A stretch of 47,117 nucleotides of DNA, taken from NCBI GenBank assembly GCA_016719055.1, contig JADKAW010000029.1, positions 1 to 47,117 of the forward strand. Reading direction: 5' to 3'. A model generated the notes under the pieces. It had not been told where the DNA came from. It worked only from the letters and a program-made list of their open reading frames with translations, and made no database searches. The number at the start of each line of letters is the position of its first letter. The first letter of the stretch is position 1. This document shows positions 9,647-19,359 of this stretch, piece by piece. The position numbers and the translations under genes are program-made. The DNA is from Candidatus Rhodoferax mariagerensis (GTDB lineage: Bacteria > Pseudomonadota > Gammaproteobacteria > Burkholderiales > Burkholderiaceae_C).

Positions 9647-10261
9647 CTAGCGCGACACCGCCAGCTTGATGCCAAAACCAATCAGAAAAACACCAGCAAT
9701 TTTTTCAAGCACACGTGAAATCAACGGATTGGCGCGAACGCGTTCTGCCAAAAAGTAAGTCAACAAGGTCGAGGCCAATCCGTACAGAAATGTCAGCGCT
9801 GCAATGGTTGCTGCCATAAAGGCATAGGTCAGCAAACCACGCTGGCGAACCGGATCAACAAACAACGGAAAAAAGGCCATGTAAAACAGGATGGCCTTGG
9901 GGTTCAACAGCGTGATCATCAGCGCCTGCTTCAGGTAGTGATGCGGCTTGATGTGCAGCACCGGTGCCGCGCCCGGCTTGGCCAGCAGCATCTTGAAACC
10001 GAGCCAGGCCAGGTAGGCAGCACCCACCCACTGCACGGCATGAAACGCGTCTGGGTAAGTGACCAGCAAGGCCGCCACCCCCGCAACAGCCGACCACATC
10101 AACACCTGGTCACCAGCGATCACTCCCAAAGTCGCAGCCAGTCCGCCCCGAATGCCGCCTTTGCTGGTGGAGGTGATCAAAGCCAGATTGCCCGGGCCTG
10201 GAACGAGCAGAAAAACGAGGACGGTGACAACAAACGTGCCGTAATCGGTGACGCCAAGCAT
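9647..10261 (-). CDS. LysE/RhtB family exporter
   Basis: A 204-residue, six-helix membrane protein with the family signature FLLVPGPGNLALITSTSKGG at the end of helix 1 and the LLNPKAILFYMAFFPLF segment. LysE/RhtB proteins export amino acids or related small molecules; the substrate cannot be told from sequence. The gene sits between rsmG and parA on the same strand, a position I recall for Comamonadaceae. Confidence 0.85.
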   Translation of the reverse strand: MLGVTDYGTFVVTVLVFLLVPGPGNLALITSTSKGGIRGGLAATLGVIAGDQVLMWSAVAGVAALLVTYPDAFHAVQWVGAAYLAWLGFKMLLAKPGAAPVLHIKPHHYLKQALMITLLNPKAILFYMAFFPLFVDPVRQRGLLTYAFMAATIAALTFLYGLASTLLTYFLAERVRANPLISRVLEKIAGVFLIGFGIKLAVSR

Positions 10262-10291
10262 GGGATGGTTTCCTGAAAGTGAGGGTCGAGT

Positions 10292-10965
10292 TTACGTTAC
10301 TGCCCTGTTGGTCAGATCGGATGAGCGCAGCCACACAATGCACCGCTCTGCCGCCAAACCCGGCACCTGGAGTTGTTCCACGTGAAACACCTTGGCAGAC
10401 GGCGACAACTCGGCAATTTCATCAGCAGGATACTTGCCCTTAATGGCGAGCCAGATGCCCTGCTCTGCCAATGCTGCAGCTGACCAGTTGGTGAAGTCAC
10501 CCAAAGACGCAAACGCACGCGAGCAAATGACCTGATATTTGCCTGTCAGATTTTCAACACGTGCATGGACGCCACGCAGGTTCGGCAACTTCAGCGTCAG
10601 AGCGACCTGTTGAATGAACGCCGCCTTTTTTGCAACGGTGTCGACACAATCTACAGCGATATCGGGGCAACAAATGGCAATGACCACGCCCGGTAAACCA
10701 GCACCAGAACCCACGTCAAGCAGGTCAATCTTCGGTGTTGCGCCGCAGGCAAGCAACTGCTGCCGCAAGGGCTTGATCACTGCCAGACTATCCAGCAGAT
10801 GGTGCGTCAGCATTTCTTGGGCATCGCGCACCGCTGTCAGGTTGTAAACCTTGGTCCACTTTTGTATCAGCGCCTGGTAGGTCAACAAGCGCGCCACTTG
10901 TGCATCGCTCAATGTCAGCCCCAGCGCAGTCTGACCAGCGCGCAATGCAATCTCCATACTCGGCA

Positions 10966-10966
<1 letters not shown>
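10292..10966 (-). CDS. rsmG: 16S rRNA (guanine527-N7)-methyltransferase RsmG
   Basis: About 224 residues with the RsmG hallmarks: the N-terminal helices ending in KWTKVYNLTAVRD, the SAM site LLDVGSGAGLPGVVIAI, and the SRAFASLGDF segment. It methylates N7 of G527 in 16S rRNA; loss gives low-level streptomycin resistance. The start codon overlaps the mnmG stop (ATGA), so the two are translationally coupled. A start three codons further in (MEIALRAG) is equally possible. Confidence 0.93.
10374..10389. promoter_or_regulatory. parS-like site, one mismatch, inside rsmG
   Basis: TGTTCCACGTGAAACA differs from consensus at one position (T to C). It lies within the coding sequence, in the part that encodes FHVEQ. 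Confidence 0.7.
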
Positions 10967-13005
<2,039 letters not shown>

Positions 13006-13189
13006 GGTGGTCCGTCAGAATGGGCAGATGGCAAAAACGGCGCTCACCCAGCACCTGCACCTCAAAATAGGAATTTTACCGATGCCCCTAAAACATGACC
13101 GACCACAAGCCATCGAGTCAAAAAACTAGCCACTTCACAGGCACAATGCGTGCTTGCAGTTTCACCACACCCTTCAATCAGGAGAACAC

Positions 13190-14404
13190 ATGTCAACCGG
13201 AAAAATTCTCGTCGCACAAGGTGGAGGCCCCACCGCCGTTATCAACCAGTCGCTGGTGGGCGTCGCGCTCGAGGCGCGCCGCTTCGGTCAAATTGGTCAT
13301 ATCTACGGTGCACTGCACGGTGTGCGTGGCATCATCAACGAGGACTTTGTTGACCTCACCCAAGAAACCAGCCACAACCTGGAGCAAGTCGCCAACACCC
13401 CTTCATCCGCGTTGGGATCAACCCGCGACAAGCCGGACGCAGCTTATTGCCATGAGATTTTCAAAGTGCTGCAAGCACACAAGATTGGTCATTTCTTTTA
13501 CATCGGCGGCAATGACTCCAGCGACACGGTGCGCATCGTCAGCGAAGAGGCTCAGGCAGCCAACTACCCGCTGCGCTCGATCCATATCCCGAAAACCATC
13601 GACAACGATCTGGTGGGAAATGACCACACGCCCGGTTTCCCGTCGGCCGCCCGTTTTGTGGCGCAGGCCTTTGCCGGTGCCAATCTCGACAATGCTGCAC
13701 TGCCTGGTGTCTATGTGTGTGTCGTGATGGGCCGCCACGCCGGCTTTCTGACCGCAGCGTCCGCCCTGGGCAAGAAATTTCCGGCAGACGGTCCGCACCT
13801 GATCTACATGCCCGAGCGTGTTTTTGTCATTGAAAAGTTTCTCGCTGACGTCAAAGCCGTCTACGAACGCTATGGCCGCTGCGTGATTGCCGTGTCGGAA
13901 GGCATTCATGACGCCGCTGGCGCACCTATTACTGCAATATTGGCCAAAGAAATGGAACATGATGCCCACGGCAACGTGCAACTCTCTGGCACTGGGGCGC
14001 TGGCCGATTTGCTGTGCGAAGAGATCAAGACCAAGCTCAAGATCAAACGCGTGCGGGGCGACACTTTGGGTTATATGCAGCGCGCGTTCATCGGTTGCGT
14101 GTCCGATGTTGATCAGCGTGAAGCCCGCGAGGTTGGTGAAAAGGCCGTGCAATTTGCTATGTGGGGCTCCAAGGATGGCTCGGTCGCCATCAAGCGCACC
14201 GGTTTTTACTCAGTCGATTACGAGTTGCTGCCAGTCGCAGCGGTGGCTGGCAAAACCCGCACCATGGAAGACGAGTTCATCACCGACAGCGGCACCGATG
14301 TCACTGATGCTTTCCGCATGTACCTGCGCCCCTTGTTGGGCTCGGGCATGCCTGATGCGTTCCGTCTGCGGCATAACCCGGTCGCCAAAGTACTGCATAA
14401 ATGA
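13190..14404 (+). CDS. pfp: Pyrophosphate-dependent 6-phosphofructokinase
   Basis: A 404-residue PFK with a good ribosome site (AGGAGA) before ATG 13190. The N-terminal loop AQGGGPTAVINQS, the FYIGGNDSSDTVRI strand, IPKTIDNDLVGNDHTPGF and MGRHAGFL are the substrate motifs. The GGND and PKTIDNDL forms are those of pyrophosphate-using enzymes rather than ATP-PFK (GGDGS, TIDND without the Lys). It interconverts fructose 6-phosphate and fructose 1,6-bisphosphate with PPi, so it is reversible. Divergent from mnmG; the following gene overlaps by four bases. Confidence 0.9.
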   Translation: MSTGKILVAQGGGPTAVINQSLVGVALEARRFGQIGHIYGALHGVRGIINEDFVDLTQETSHNLEQVANTPSSALGSTRDKPDAAYCHEIFKVLQAHKIGHFFYIGGNDSSDTVRIVSEEAQAANYPLRSIHIPKTIDNDLVGNDHTPGFPSAARFVAQAFAGANLDNAALPGVYVCVVMGRHAGFLTAASALGKKFPADGPHLIYMPERVFVIEKFLADVKAVYERYGRCVIAVSEGIHDAAGAPITAILAKEMEHDAHGNVQLSGTGALADLLCEEIKTKLKIKRVRGDTLGYMQRAFIGCVSDVDQREAREVGEKAVQFAMWGSKDGSVAIKRTGFYSVDYELLPVAAVAGKTRTMEDEFITDSGTDVTDAFRMYLRPLLGSGMPDAFRLRHNPVAKVLHK

Positions 14405-14979
14405 AATTGCTGGTGTTTGCCGGCAGTAGCCGCCAGGGTTCTTACAACCGGCGGCTGGCCAGTGTTGTCACCTCACTGGCCCGGGTTGCAGGGGCTGCAG
14501 TGACCCAGCTGGAGCTCGGCAGTCTGGACATTCCGCTTTACAACGCCGACCTTGAAGCGGTCGGCACGCCACCCGATGTAATCCGCCTCAAGCAAGTCAT
14601 GCTGGCCCACCCGGCCTGGATCATCTGTTCGCCTGAATACAACGGCAGCTACACCGCTCTGCTCAAAAACACCCTTGACTGGGCGTCAAGTCCGGTCAAG
14701 AACGATCCAGACTGGGCCGATGGCACGCTGCCTTTCAGAAACAAGGTGGTCGGGCTGATGGCTGCGTCACCGGGTGCGCTGGGCGGCTTGCGATCATTGG
14801 GCCACCTGACAACGCTGCTGATCAACCTGCAGTGCTGGGTCGCCCCACGGCAATTTGCCCTGGGGCATGCTGGCCAAGCGTTTGATGAGCGCGGACATTT
14901 GAACTCAGATAAACAGCTTAGCAGCGTGCAGGCGGTGATCGATCAGGTGTTGTGGGCGGCCGCACGCCTGAGCCCCTGA
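14401..14979 (+). CDS. NADPH-dependent FMN reductase family protein
   Basis: A 192-residue flavodoxin-like protein. FAGSSRQGSYNRRLA is the FMN phosphate loop and SPEYNGSYTALLKNTLDW is the signature of the NADPH-dependent FMN reductase (SsuE/chromate and azo reductase) group. The exact acceptor is not readable. Its ATG overlaps the pfp stop codon in an ATGA, so it is translated from the same mRNA. Confidence 0.85.
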   Translation: MKLLVFAGSSRQGSYNRRLASVVTSLARVAGAAVTQLELGSLDIPLYNADLEAVGTPPDVIRLKQVMLAHPAWIICSPEYNGSYTALLKNTLDWASSPVKNDPDWADGTLPFRNKVVGLMAASPGALGGLRSLGHLTTLLINLQCWVAPRQFALGHAGQAFDERGHLNSDKQLSSVQAVIDQVLWAAARLSP

Positions 14980-15021
14980 AACCTCAAGACCCATGCCCGA
15001 CGTTTGATCTGCTACACTATA

Positions 15022-15066
15022 TATAGCGTATAGCGCTTTATGGTAAAGGGCTAGGAGGCTTTTTTT
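15022..15066 (+). repeat. Interspersed repeat copy 2
   Basis: ATATAGCGTATAGCGCTTTA then TGGTAAAGGGCTAGGAGGC, ending in a T run. It fills much of the 220-base gap between the flavin reductase and GST genes; nothing else is visible in that gap. Confidence 0.65.
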
Positions 15067-15199
15067 CACATAAGTCCGGAATCAAATGCTGTTTTTGTCA
15101 AGCCGATTAAACTCAGTCCTTCAGCCCGCCCTTGGTAGGCTTCACACTTAACCCTTATGACCCGCTTGCCGACTTGATCCGCCCACCCCAGGAAACCCC

Positions 15200-15808
15200 A
15201 TGAAATTCTATTACTCGGCAGGTGCTTGCTCACTGTCGCCTCACATTGCTCTGAAAGAATCAGGTCTGCCGTTCGAGGCCATTTCCGCACCTACCAAAAC
15301 CCACAAGCTGGTGGATGGAACCGACTACTACACCATCAACCCGCTGGGTTATGTGCCGCTGTTGGTGCTCGACGACGGCCGCCAGTTGCGTGAGGGTCCT
15401 GCCATAGTCCAGTACATCGCGGATCAGGTTCCTGAAAAGCGTTTGGCGCCCGCCAACGGCACTTTTGAGCGCTACAAATTGCAGGAATGGCTCAACTTCA
15501 TTGGCACCGAACTGCACAAGGGGTTTTCGCTCCTGTTCACGCCGGGCATGCCCGACGAAGCCAAGGCCATCGCCAAAACCCGGCTCATCGGTCGCCTGCA
15601 GTGGGTTGATGGTGAGCTGGCTGGCAAAACCTATTTGATGGGCGAGGCATTCACGGTTGCCGATGGTTACCTGTTTGTCGTGGCTGGCTGGAGCAAGCAT
15701 GTAGGCGTTGACATCTCTGGTTTGGCAAACCTTGGGGCCTTTTTGGCGCGCACCAGTGAACGCGCAGCCGTGCAAGCTGCTTTGCGCGCTGAGGGGCTGA
15801 TCAAATAG
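15200..15808 (+). CDS. gst: Glutathione S-transferase, beta class
   Basis: A 202-residue GST. The N-terminal thioredoxin fold begins MKFYYSAGACSLSPHIAL, with Cys10 in the position that defines the bacterial beta class, and the glutathione loop YVPLLVLDDG and EGPAIVQYIAD follow. The C-terminal helical domain has VADGYLFVV (N-capping box). Probable roles are detoxification or glutathione-linked redox chemistry. No partner gene is apparent. Confidence 0.9.
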   Translation: MKFYYSAGACSLSPHIALKESGLPFEAISAPTKTHKLVDGTDYYTINPLGYVPLLVLDDGRQLREGPAIVQYIADQVPEKRLAPANGTFERYKLQEWLNFIGTELHKGFSLLFTPGMPDEAKAIAKTRLIGRLQWVDGELAGKTYLMGEAFTVADGYLFVVAGWSKHVGVDISGLANLGAFLARTSERAAVQAALRAEGLIK

Positions 15809-15819
15809 TTAACGTGAAA

Positions 15820-15860
15820 TAACTTTCATGCCCAGGGATGGTCAGAGTTGATGAAAGTTA
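15820..15860. promoter_or_regulatory. Inverted repeat upstream of rquA
   Basis: TAACTTTCAT (15820-15829) and ATGAAAGTTA (15851-15860) are perfect complements separated by 21 bases, in the 80-base gap before rquA. There is no T run after it, so it looks more like an operator or mRNA hairpin than a terminator. Confidence 0.5.
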
Positions 15861-15888
15861 GCGCGCATCTTCATTTCAAGGTCTATTC

Positions 15889-16632
15889 ATGATTTTCGAC
15901 AAAACTGGCGTTTCACAGCGTGAGGCGCAACTGGTCGCCAGTGGCTCTTTGCATTGTGCTCCTGTCGTGGTTCCGGATTACCTGGAAAAAACCTATTGGT
16001 GGGCCTACACACACCCCAACGCCGTGCGCGTGTTTGAGCGGCAATGGTTGGTCAACCTGATTTTGTGGGGCAATTTTTCACGCCTGCGAGACCTGGCCTT
16101 GCAGGAAATGGGTGATGTGATCAACGGACAGGTGCTGCAAGTCGCCTGTGTGTATGGCAACCTGACCGAGCACTTGGTGCGTCGCCTGGGTCCGCAGGCT
16201 CATCTGAACGTGATTGACGTGGCGCCAGTACAAATCAACAACCTGCACAACAAGCTGATCGACAAGCGCCAGGTCAGCATCCTGCAACAGGACGCCTCCA
16301 ACCTGGCTTTTGTCGACGCCAGCCACGACGCCGTGCTGGTGTTTTTCTTGTTGCATGAAATGCCGGTTGACGTGCGCCGAAAAACCATTGCCGAGGCTTT
16401 GCGCGTGACTAAGCCCGGTGGCAAGGTAATTTTTGTCGACTACCACAAACCGGTTTCCAAAAGCCCGTTTCGCTATGTCATGCGCCCTATTTTGAGCACG
16501 CTGGAGCCCTTTGCGCTGGACTTGTGGCATCACGAAATCGTCGAGTGGTTACCGGCCGGAAACTGTTACGCCCGAGTCGAGAAACAAACTTATTTTGGTG
16601 GCTTGTACCAAAAAGTAGTGTTCACCCGTTAA
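15889..16632 (+). CDS. rquA: Rhodoquinone biosynthesis protein RquA
   Basis: A 247-residue class I methyltransferase-like protein. I recognise it by the N-terminal VPDYLEKTYWWAYTHPNAVR and FERQWLVNLILWGN segments, the altered SAM motif LQVACVYGNLTEHLVRRLG, the FFLLHEMPVDVRRKT stretch and the LEPFALDLWHHEI end. RquA converts ubiquinone to rhodoquinone, replacing a ring methoxy by an amino group; the enzyme is reported to use SAM as amino donor. Rhodoquinone carries electrons to fumarate reductase under low oxygen. A palindrome precedes it and ccmA follows after 38 bases. Confidence 0.88.
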   Translation: MIFDKTGVSQREAQLVASGSLHCAPVVVPDYLEKTYWWAYTHPNAVRVFERQWLVNLILWGNFSRLRDLALQEMGDVINGQVLQVACVYGNLTEHLVRRLGPQAHLNVIDVAPVQINNLHNKLIDKRQVSILQQDASNLAFVDASHDAVLVFFLLHEMPVDVRRKTIAEALRVTKPGGKVIFVDYHKPVSKSPFRYVMRPILSTLEPFALDLWHHEIVEWLPAGNCYARVEKQTYFGGLYQKVVFTR

Positions 16633-16670
16633 GCGCTAAATAAGGTCAAAACTCAGTAAATCCTCGTCTC

Positions 16671-17306
16671 TTGAATACTCCTTTGACCCTGACTTTTTTA
16701 AATCTTGGCTGTGTTAAGGGCGGGCGTCAACTTTTCTCTAACGTCAACTGTTCACTTGTTGCTGGGCACTGGCTTTACGTCACGGGTGCCAACGGTGTTG
16801 GCAAAACCAGCTTGCTGCGCATGGTATGCGGGCTGGCATCGATTGAGGCGGGCGATATTCGGTGGAATGACCAGTCCATTCATCAGCAACGCGAGAGTTA
16901 CCTGCAAGACCTGTGTTACCTGGGTCATCTGAACGCTTTGCAAGAGTCCATGACCGTCATTGAGAATCTGATGTTTAGTGCTGCGCTAGGTGGCATTGCA
17001 CCCAACGCCAGCCAGACCAGGGACGTGCTGGCGCGTTTTGGCCTGCGCGGACGCTCACATCAGTTGGTACGCCATTTGTCACAAGGACAAAAGCGACGGG
17101 TCGCTCTGACCAGACTTGCATTGAGCCCAGCGCGTTTGTGGGTGCTTGATGAACCTTATGTGGCCATGGATGAAGCCGGGATTCAGATGCTCGCGGACCT
17201 GATTGCCACACATTTAAGTCAGGGTGGTCTGACCGTGCTGACCAGTCACCAGCGCGTGCCCGTTGGCAATATTCCGGCGCAAACGCTGGAACTCACAGCC
17301 GCATGA
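16671..17306 (+). CDS. ccmA: Cytochrome c maturation ATP-binding protein CcmA
   Basis: A 211-residue ABC ATPase with Walker A TGANGVGKTSLLRMV, the signature LSQGQKRRVAL and Walker B LWVLDEPY. It powers CcmABCD, which releases haem-loaded CcmE from CcmC. The start is a TTG at 16671 with no strong ribosome site, so the exact N-terminus is a guess. The stop overlaps the ccmB start (4 bases). First gene of nine. Confidence 0.92.
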   Translation: MNTPLTLTFLNLGCVKGGRQLFSNVNCSLVAGHWLYVTGANGVGKTSLLRMVCGLASIEAGDIRWNDQSIHQQRESYLQDLCYLGHLNALQESMTVIENLMFSAALGGIAPNASQTRDVLARFGLRGRSHQLVRHLSQGQKRRVALTRLALSPARLWVLDEPYVAMDEAGIQMLADLIATHLSQGGLTVLTSHQRVPVGNIPAQTLELTAA

Positions 17307-17998
17307 GCCAAACCATACAAGCCATTGGCATTGGCCGGGTTCTGCTGGCGGTACTGAAACGCGAGATCGCACTGGGGCTGCGCCAAAAAGGCGAGGTTCT
17401 AACGCCGCTGGTGTTTTTCATGGTGGTGGCTAGCCTGTTTCCGCTGGGGGTGGGAGCTGAGACCGGGTTGCTGCTGCGTATGGCACCGGGTGTGCTGTGG
17501 GTCAGCGCGCTGCTGGCGGCCATGCTGAGCTTGCAGCGCATGTTTGCCACCGACTATGCCGATGGATCACTTGAGCAAATGGTGCTGTCGCCAACACCGC
17601 TGGGCCTGCTGGTGCTGGCCAAGGCGCTGGCCCATTTCATCACCTCAGGGCTACCGCTGGTGCTGGTTGCCCCGGTGCTGGGCTTGCAGTTTGGCCTGGA
17701 CGCGCGCGCTTTGGGCATTTTGATGTTGACGCTGCTGTTGGGTGCGCCCACGTTAAGCCTGATTGGCAGCATTGGTGCTGCGCTGACATTAGGCGTACGT
17801 GGTGCGGGGGTATTGCTGTCTTTATTGATCCTGCCGCTTTATATTCCAGTGCTTATTTTTGGGGCCGGTGCGGTGGAGGCTGACGCAGCCGGTCTGGGTT
17901 TTGGCGGCCACTTGTCGCTGCTGTCGGCCCTGCTGGTCCTTTCACTGTTCTTTTCGCCATTTGCCACCGCGGCTGCCTTGAGGATTTCCCTGGAATGA
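17303..17998 (+). CDS. ccmB: Haem exporter membrane protein CcmB
   Basis: A 231-residue protein with six hydrophobic helices, beginning with the REIALGLRQKGE segment and the FFMVVASLFPLGVG helix that are usual for CcmB. It is the membrane partner of the CcmA ATPase. It overlaps ccmA and ccmC by four bases at each end. Confidence 0.93.
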   Translation: MSQTIQAIGIGRVLLAVLKREIALGLRQKGEVLTPLVFFMVVASLFPLGVGAETGLLLRMAPGVLWVSALLAAMLSLQRMFATDYADGSLEQMVLSPTPLGLLVLAKALAHFITSGLPLVLVAPVLGLQFGLDARALGILMLTLLLGAPTLSLIGSIGAALTLGVRGAGVLLSLLILPLYIPVLIFGAGAVEADAAGLGFGGHLSLLSALLVLSLFFSPFATAAALRISLE

Positions 17999-18732
17999 AA
18001 ACACGTGTGATTCATTGGTTCAAGTTTGCCTCGCCGCAAAACTTTTACCATTTGGCCGGGAAAATGTGGCCCTGGTTTGCCGGGCTTGCCACCATTTTGA
18101 TGTTGCTTGGCTTGTGGATCGGCTTTTTTGTGGCCCCGGTGGATGCCCAGCAAGGCCAGGGCTATCGCATCATTTTTGTGCATGTTCCAGCTTCACAAAT
18201 GTCGATGTTTATTTATCTTGTCATGGCAGCCTGGGCCGGCATTGGGCTGGCGTTCAACACCCGGCTCTCAGGCATGGTGGCTTCAGCCCTGGCCCCTACC
18301 GGCGCGCTGTTTGCGTTTTTGTCGCTGCTGACCGGGGCACTATGGGGCAAGCCAATGTGGGGGGCCTGGTGGGTGTGGGACGCGCGGCTGACCTCCACAC
18401 TGATTTTGCTTTTTTTGTACCTGGGTTTCATGGCGCTGCAAGCCAGCATCGACGACCCCCGGCGCGCCGACAAAGCCGGTGCAGTGCTGGCGCTGGTGGG
18501 TGCGGTAAATGTACCCATCATTTATTTTTCGGTGAAATGGTGGAACACCTTGCACCAGGGTGCCTCAGTGTCGCTCAAAGGCAGTTCCATGGCCAGCACC
18601 ATGTTGACTGGCATGCTGGTGATGGTGGTGGCGTTCTGGATGTACGCCATTGCCATGATGCTGCTGCGCGTGCGCAACATCATTCTTGAGCGCGAGCGTC
18701 ATACGGAGTGGGTCAAACATGCAGTGGCATAG
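17995..18732 (+). CDS. ccmC: Haem lyase CcmC
   Basis: A 245-residue, six-helix membrane protein with the tryptophan-rich WWD motif WGAWWVWDARLTS and the flanking His positions (HVPASQM, and KWWNTLHQG), which bind haem. It loads haem on to the His of CcmE in the periplasm. The last 14 bases overlap the ccmD start. Confidence 0.95.
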   Translation: MKTRVIHWFKFASPQNFYHLAGKMWPWFAGLATILMLLGLWIGFFVAPVDAQQGQGYRIIFVHVPASQMSMFIYLVMAAWAGIGLAFNTRLSGMVASALAPTGALFAFLSLLTGALWGKPMWGAWWVWDARLTSTLILLFLYLGFMALQASIDDPRRADKAGAVLALVGAVNVPIIYFSVKWWNTLHQGASVSLKGSSMASTMLTGMLVMVVAFWMYAIAMMLLRVRNIILERERHTEWVKHAVA

Positions 18733-18910
18733 TGTTTCAGAGTTTTTCAACATGGGCGGCTACGCCTTTTATGTCTGGGGCAGCTTTGGTGCCACAGCGC
18801 TGGTGATGGCTCTGGAGGTTTGGCAGGTACGTGCGCGCCGCCGACAAATTTTGCAGAACCTTTCAGAAGAACCTGAGTCACAAACCGACTCTACTCACGA
18901 TCCATCATGA
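18719..18910 (+). CDS. ccmD: Haem exporter subunit CcmD
   Basis: A 63-residue protein with one membrane helix after MGGYAFYVWGSFG, then a basic segment RARRRQIL and a polar tail: the standard CcmD layout. It stabilises the CcmABC-CcmE complex. The ATG at 18719 lies inside the end of ccmC, in another frame. Its stop overlaps the ccmE ATG. Confidence 0.9.
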   Translation: MQWHSVSEFFNMGGYAFYVWGSFGATALVMALEVWQVRARRRQILQNLSEEPESQTDSTHDPS

Positions 18911-19350
18911 AACCACGTCACAAACGCGCTGCCATCATTGTTGGCGGCCTGGCTGCCGTCAGCCTGGCTGCTTATTTTGTTTTGAATGCCTTTCAGAGCA
19001 ATCTGGTGTTCTTTTTTACGCCTACCCAAATCGATACGGGTGAGGCACCCAAGGACCGCACCTTCCGTGTCGGTGGCATGGTCAAGGAGGGCTCGGTCAA
19101 ACGCGACAACCTGACGGTCAATTTCATCGTGACCGACACCGCCAAAGACGTCAAAGTGGCTTATACCGGCATCCTGCCTGATCTGTTCAAGGAAGGAAAA
19201 GGCGTGGTGGCGCAAGGCAAACTCGACGGTAACGGCCTGTTCACTGCTTCAGAGGTGCTGGCCAAGCACGACGAAAACTACATGCCGCCCGAAGCGCAAC
19301 ACGCGATGGACCAGGCACAGATCGACAAAGCCGCCAAATCCCTCAAATAA
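18907..19350 (+). CDS. ccmE: Haem chaperone CcmE
   Basis: A 147-residue protein with one N-terminal membrane helix and a beta-barrel (OB-fold) domain. The haem-attaching His is in LAKHDENYMPPE near residue 120, with the Tyr four residues on. The body has the FRVGGMVKEGSV strand. CcmE carries haem from CcmC to CcmF. Ten bases separate it from ccmF. Confidence 0.95.
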   Translation: MKPRHKRAAIIVGGLAAVSLAAYFVLNAFQSNLVFFFTPTQIDTGEAPKDRTFRVGGMVKEGSVKRDNLTVNFIVTDTAKDVKVAYTGILPDLFKEGKGVVAQGKLDGNGLFTASEVLAKHDENYMPPEAQHAMDQAQIDKAAKSLK

Positions 19351-19359
19351 GGACACTCA

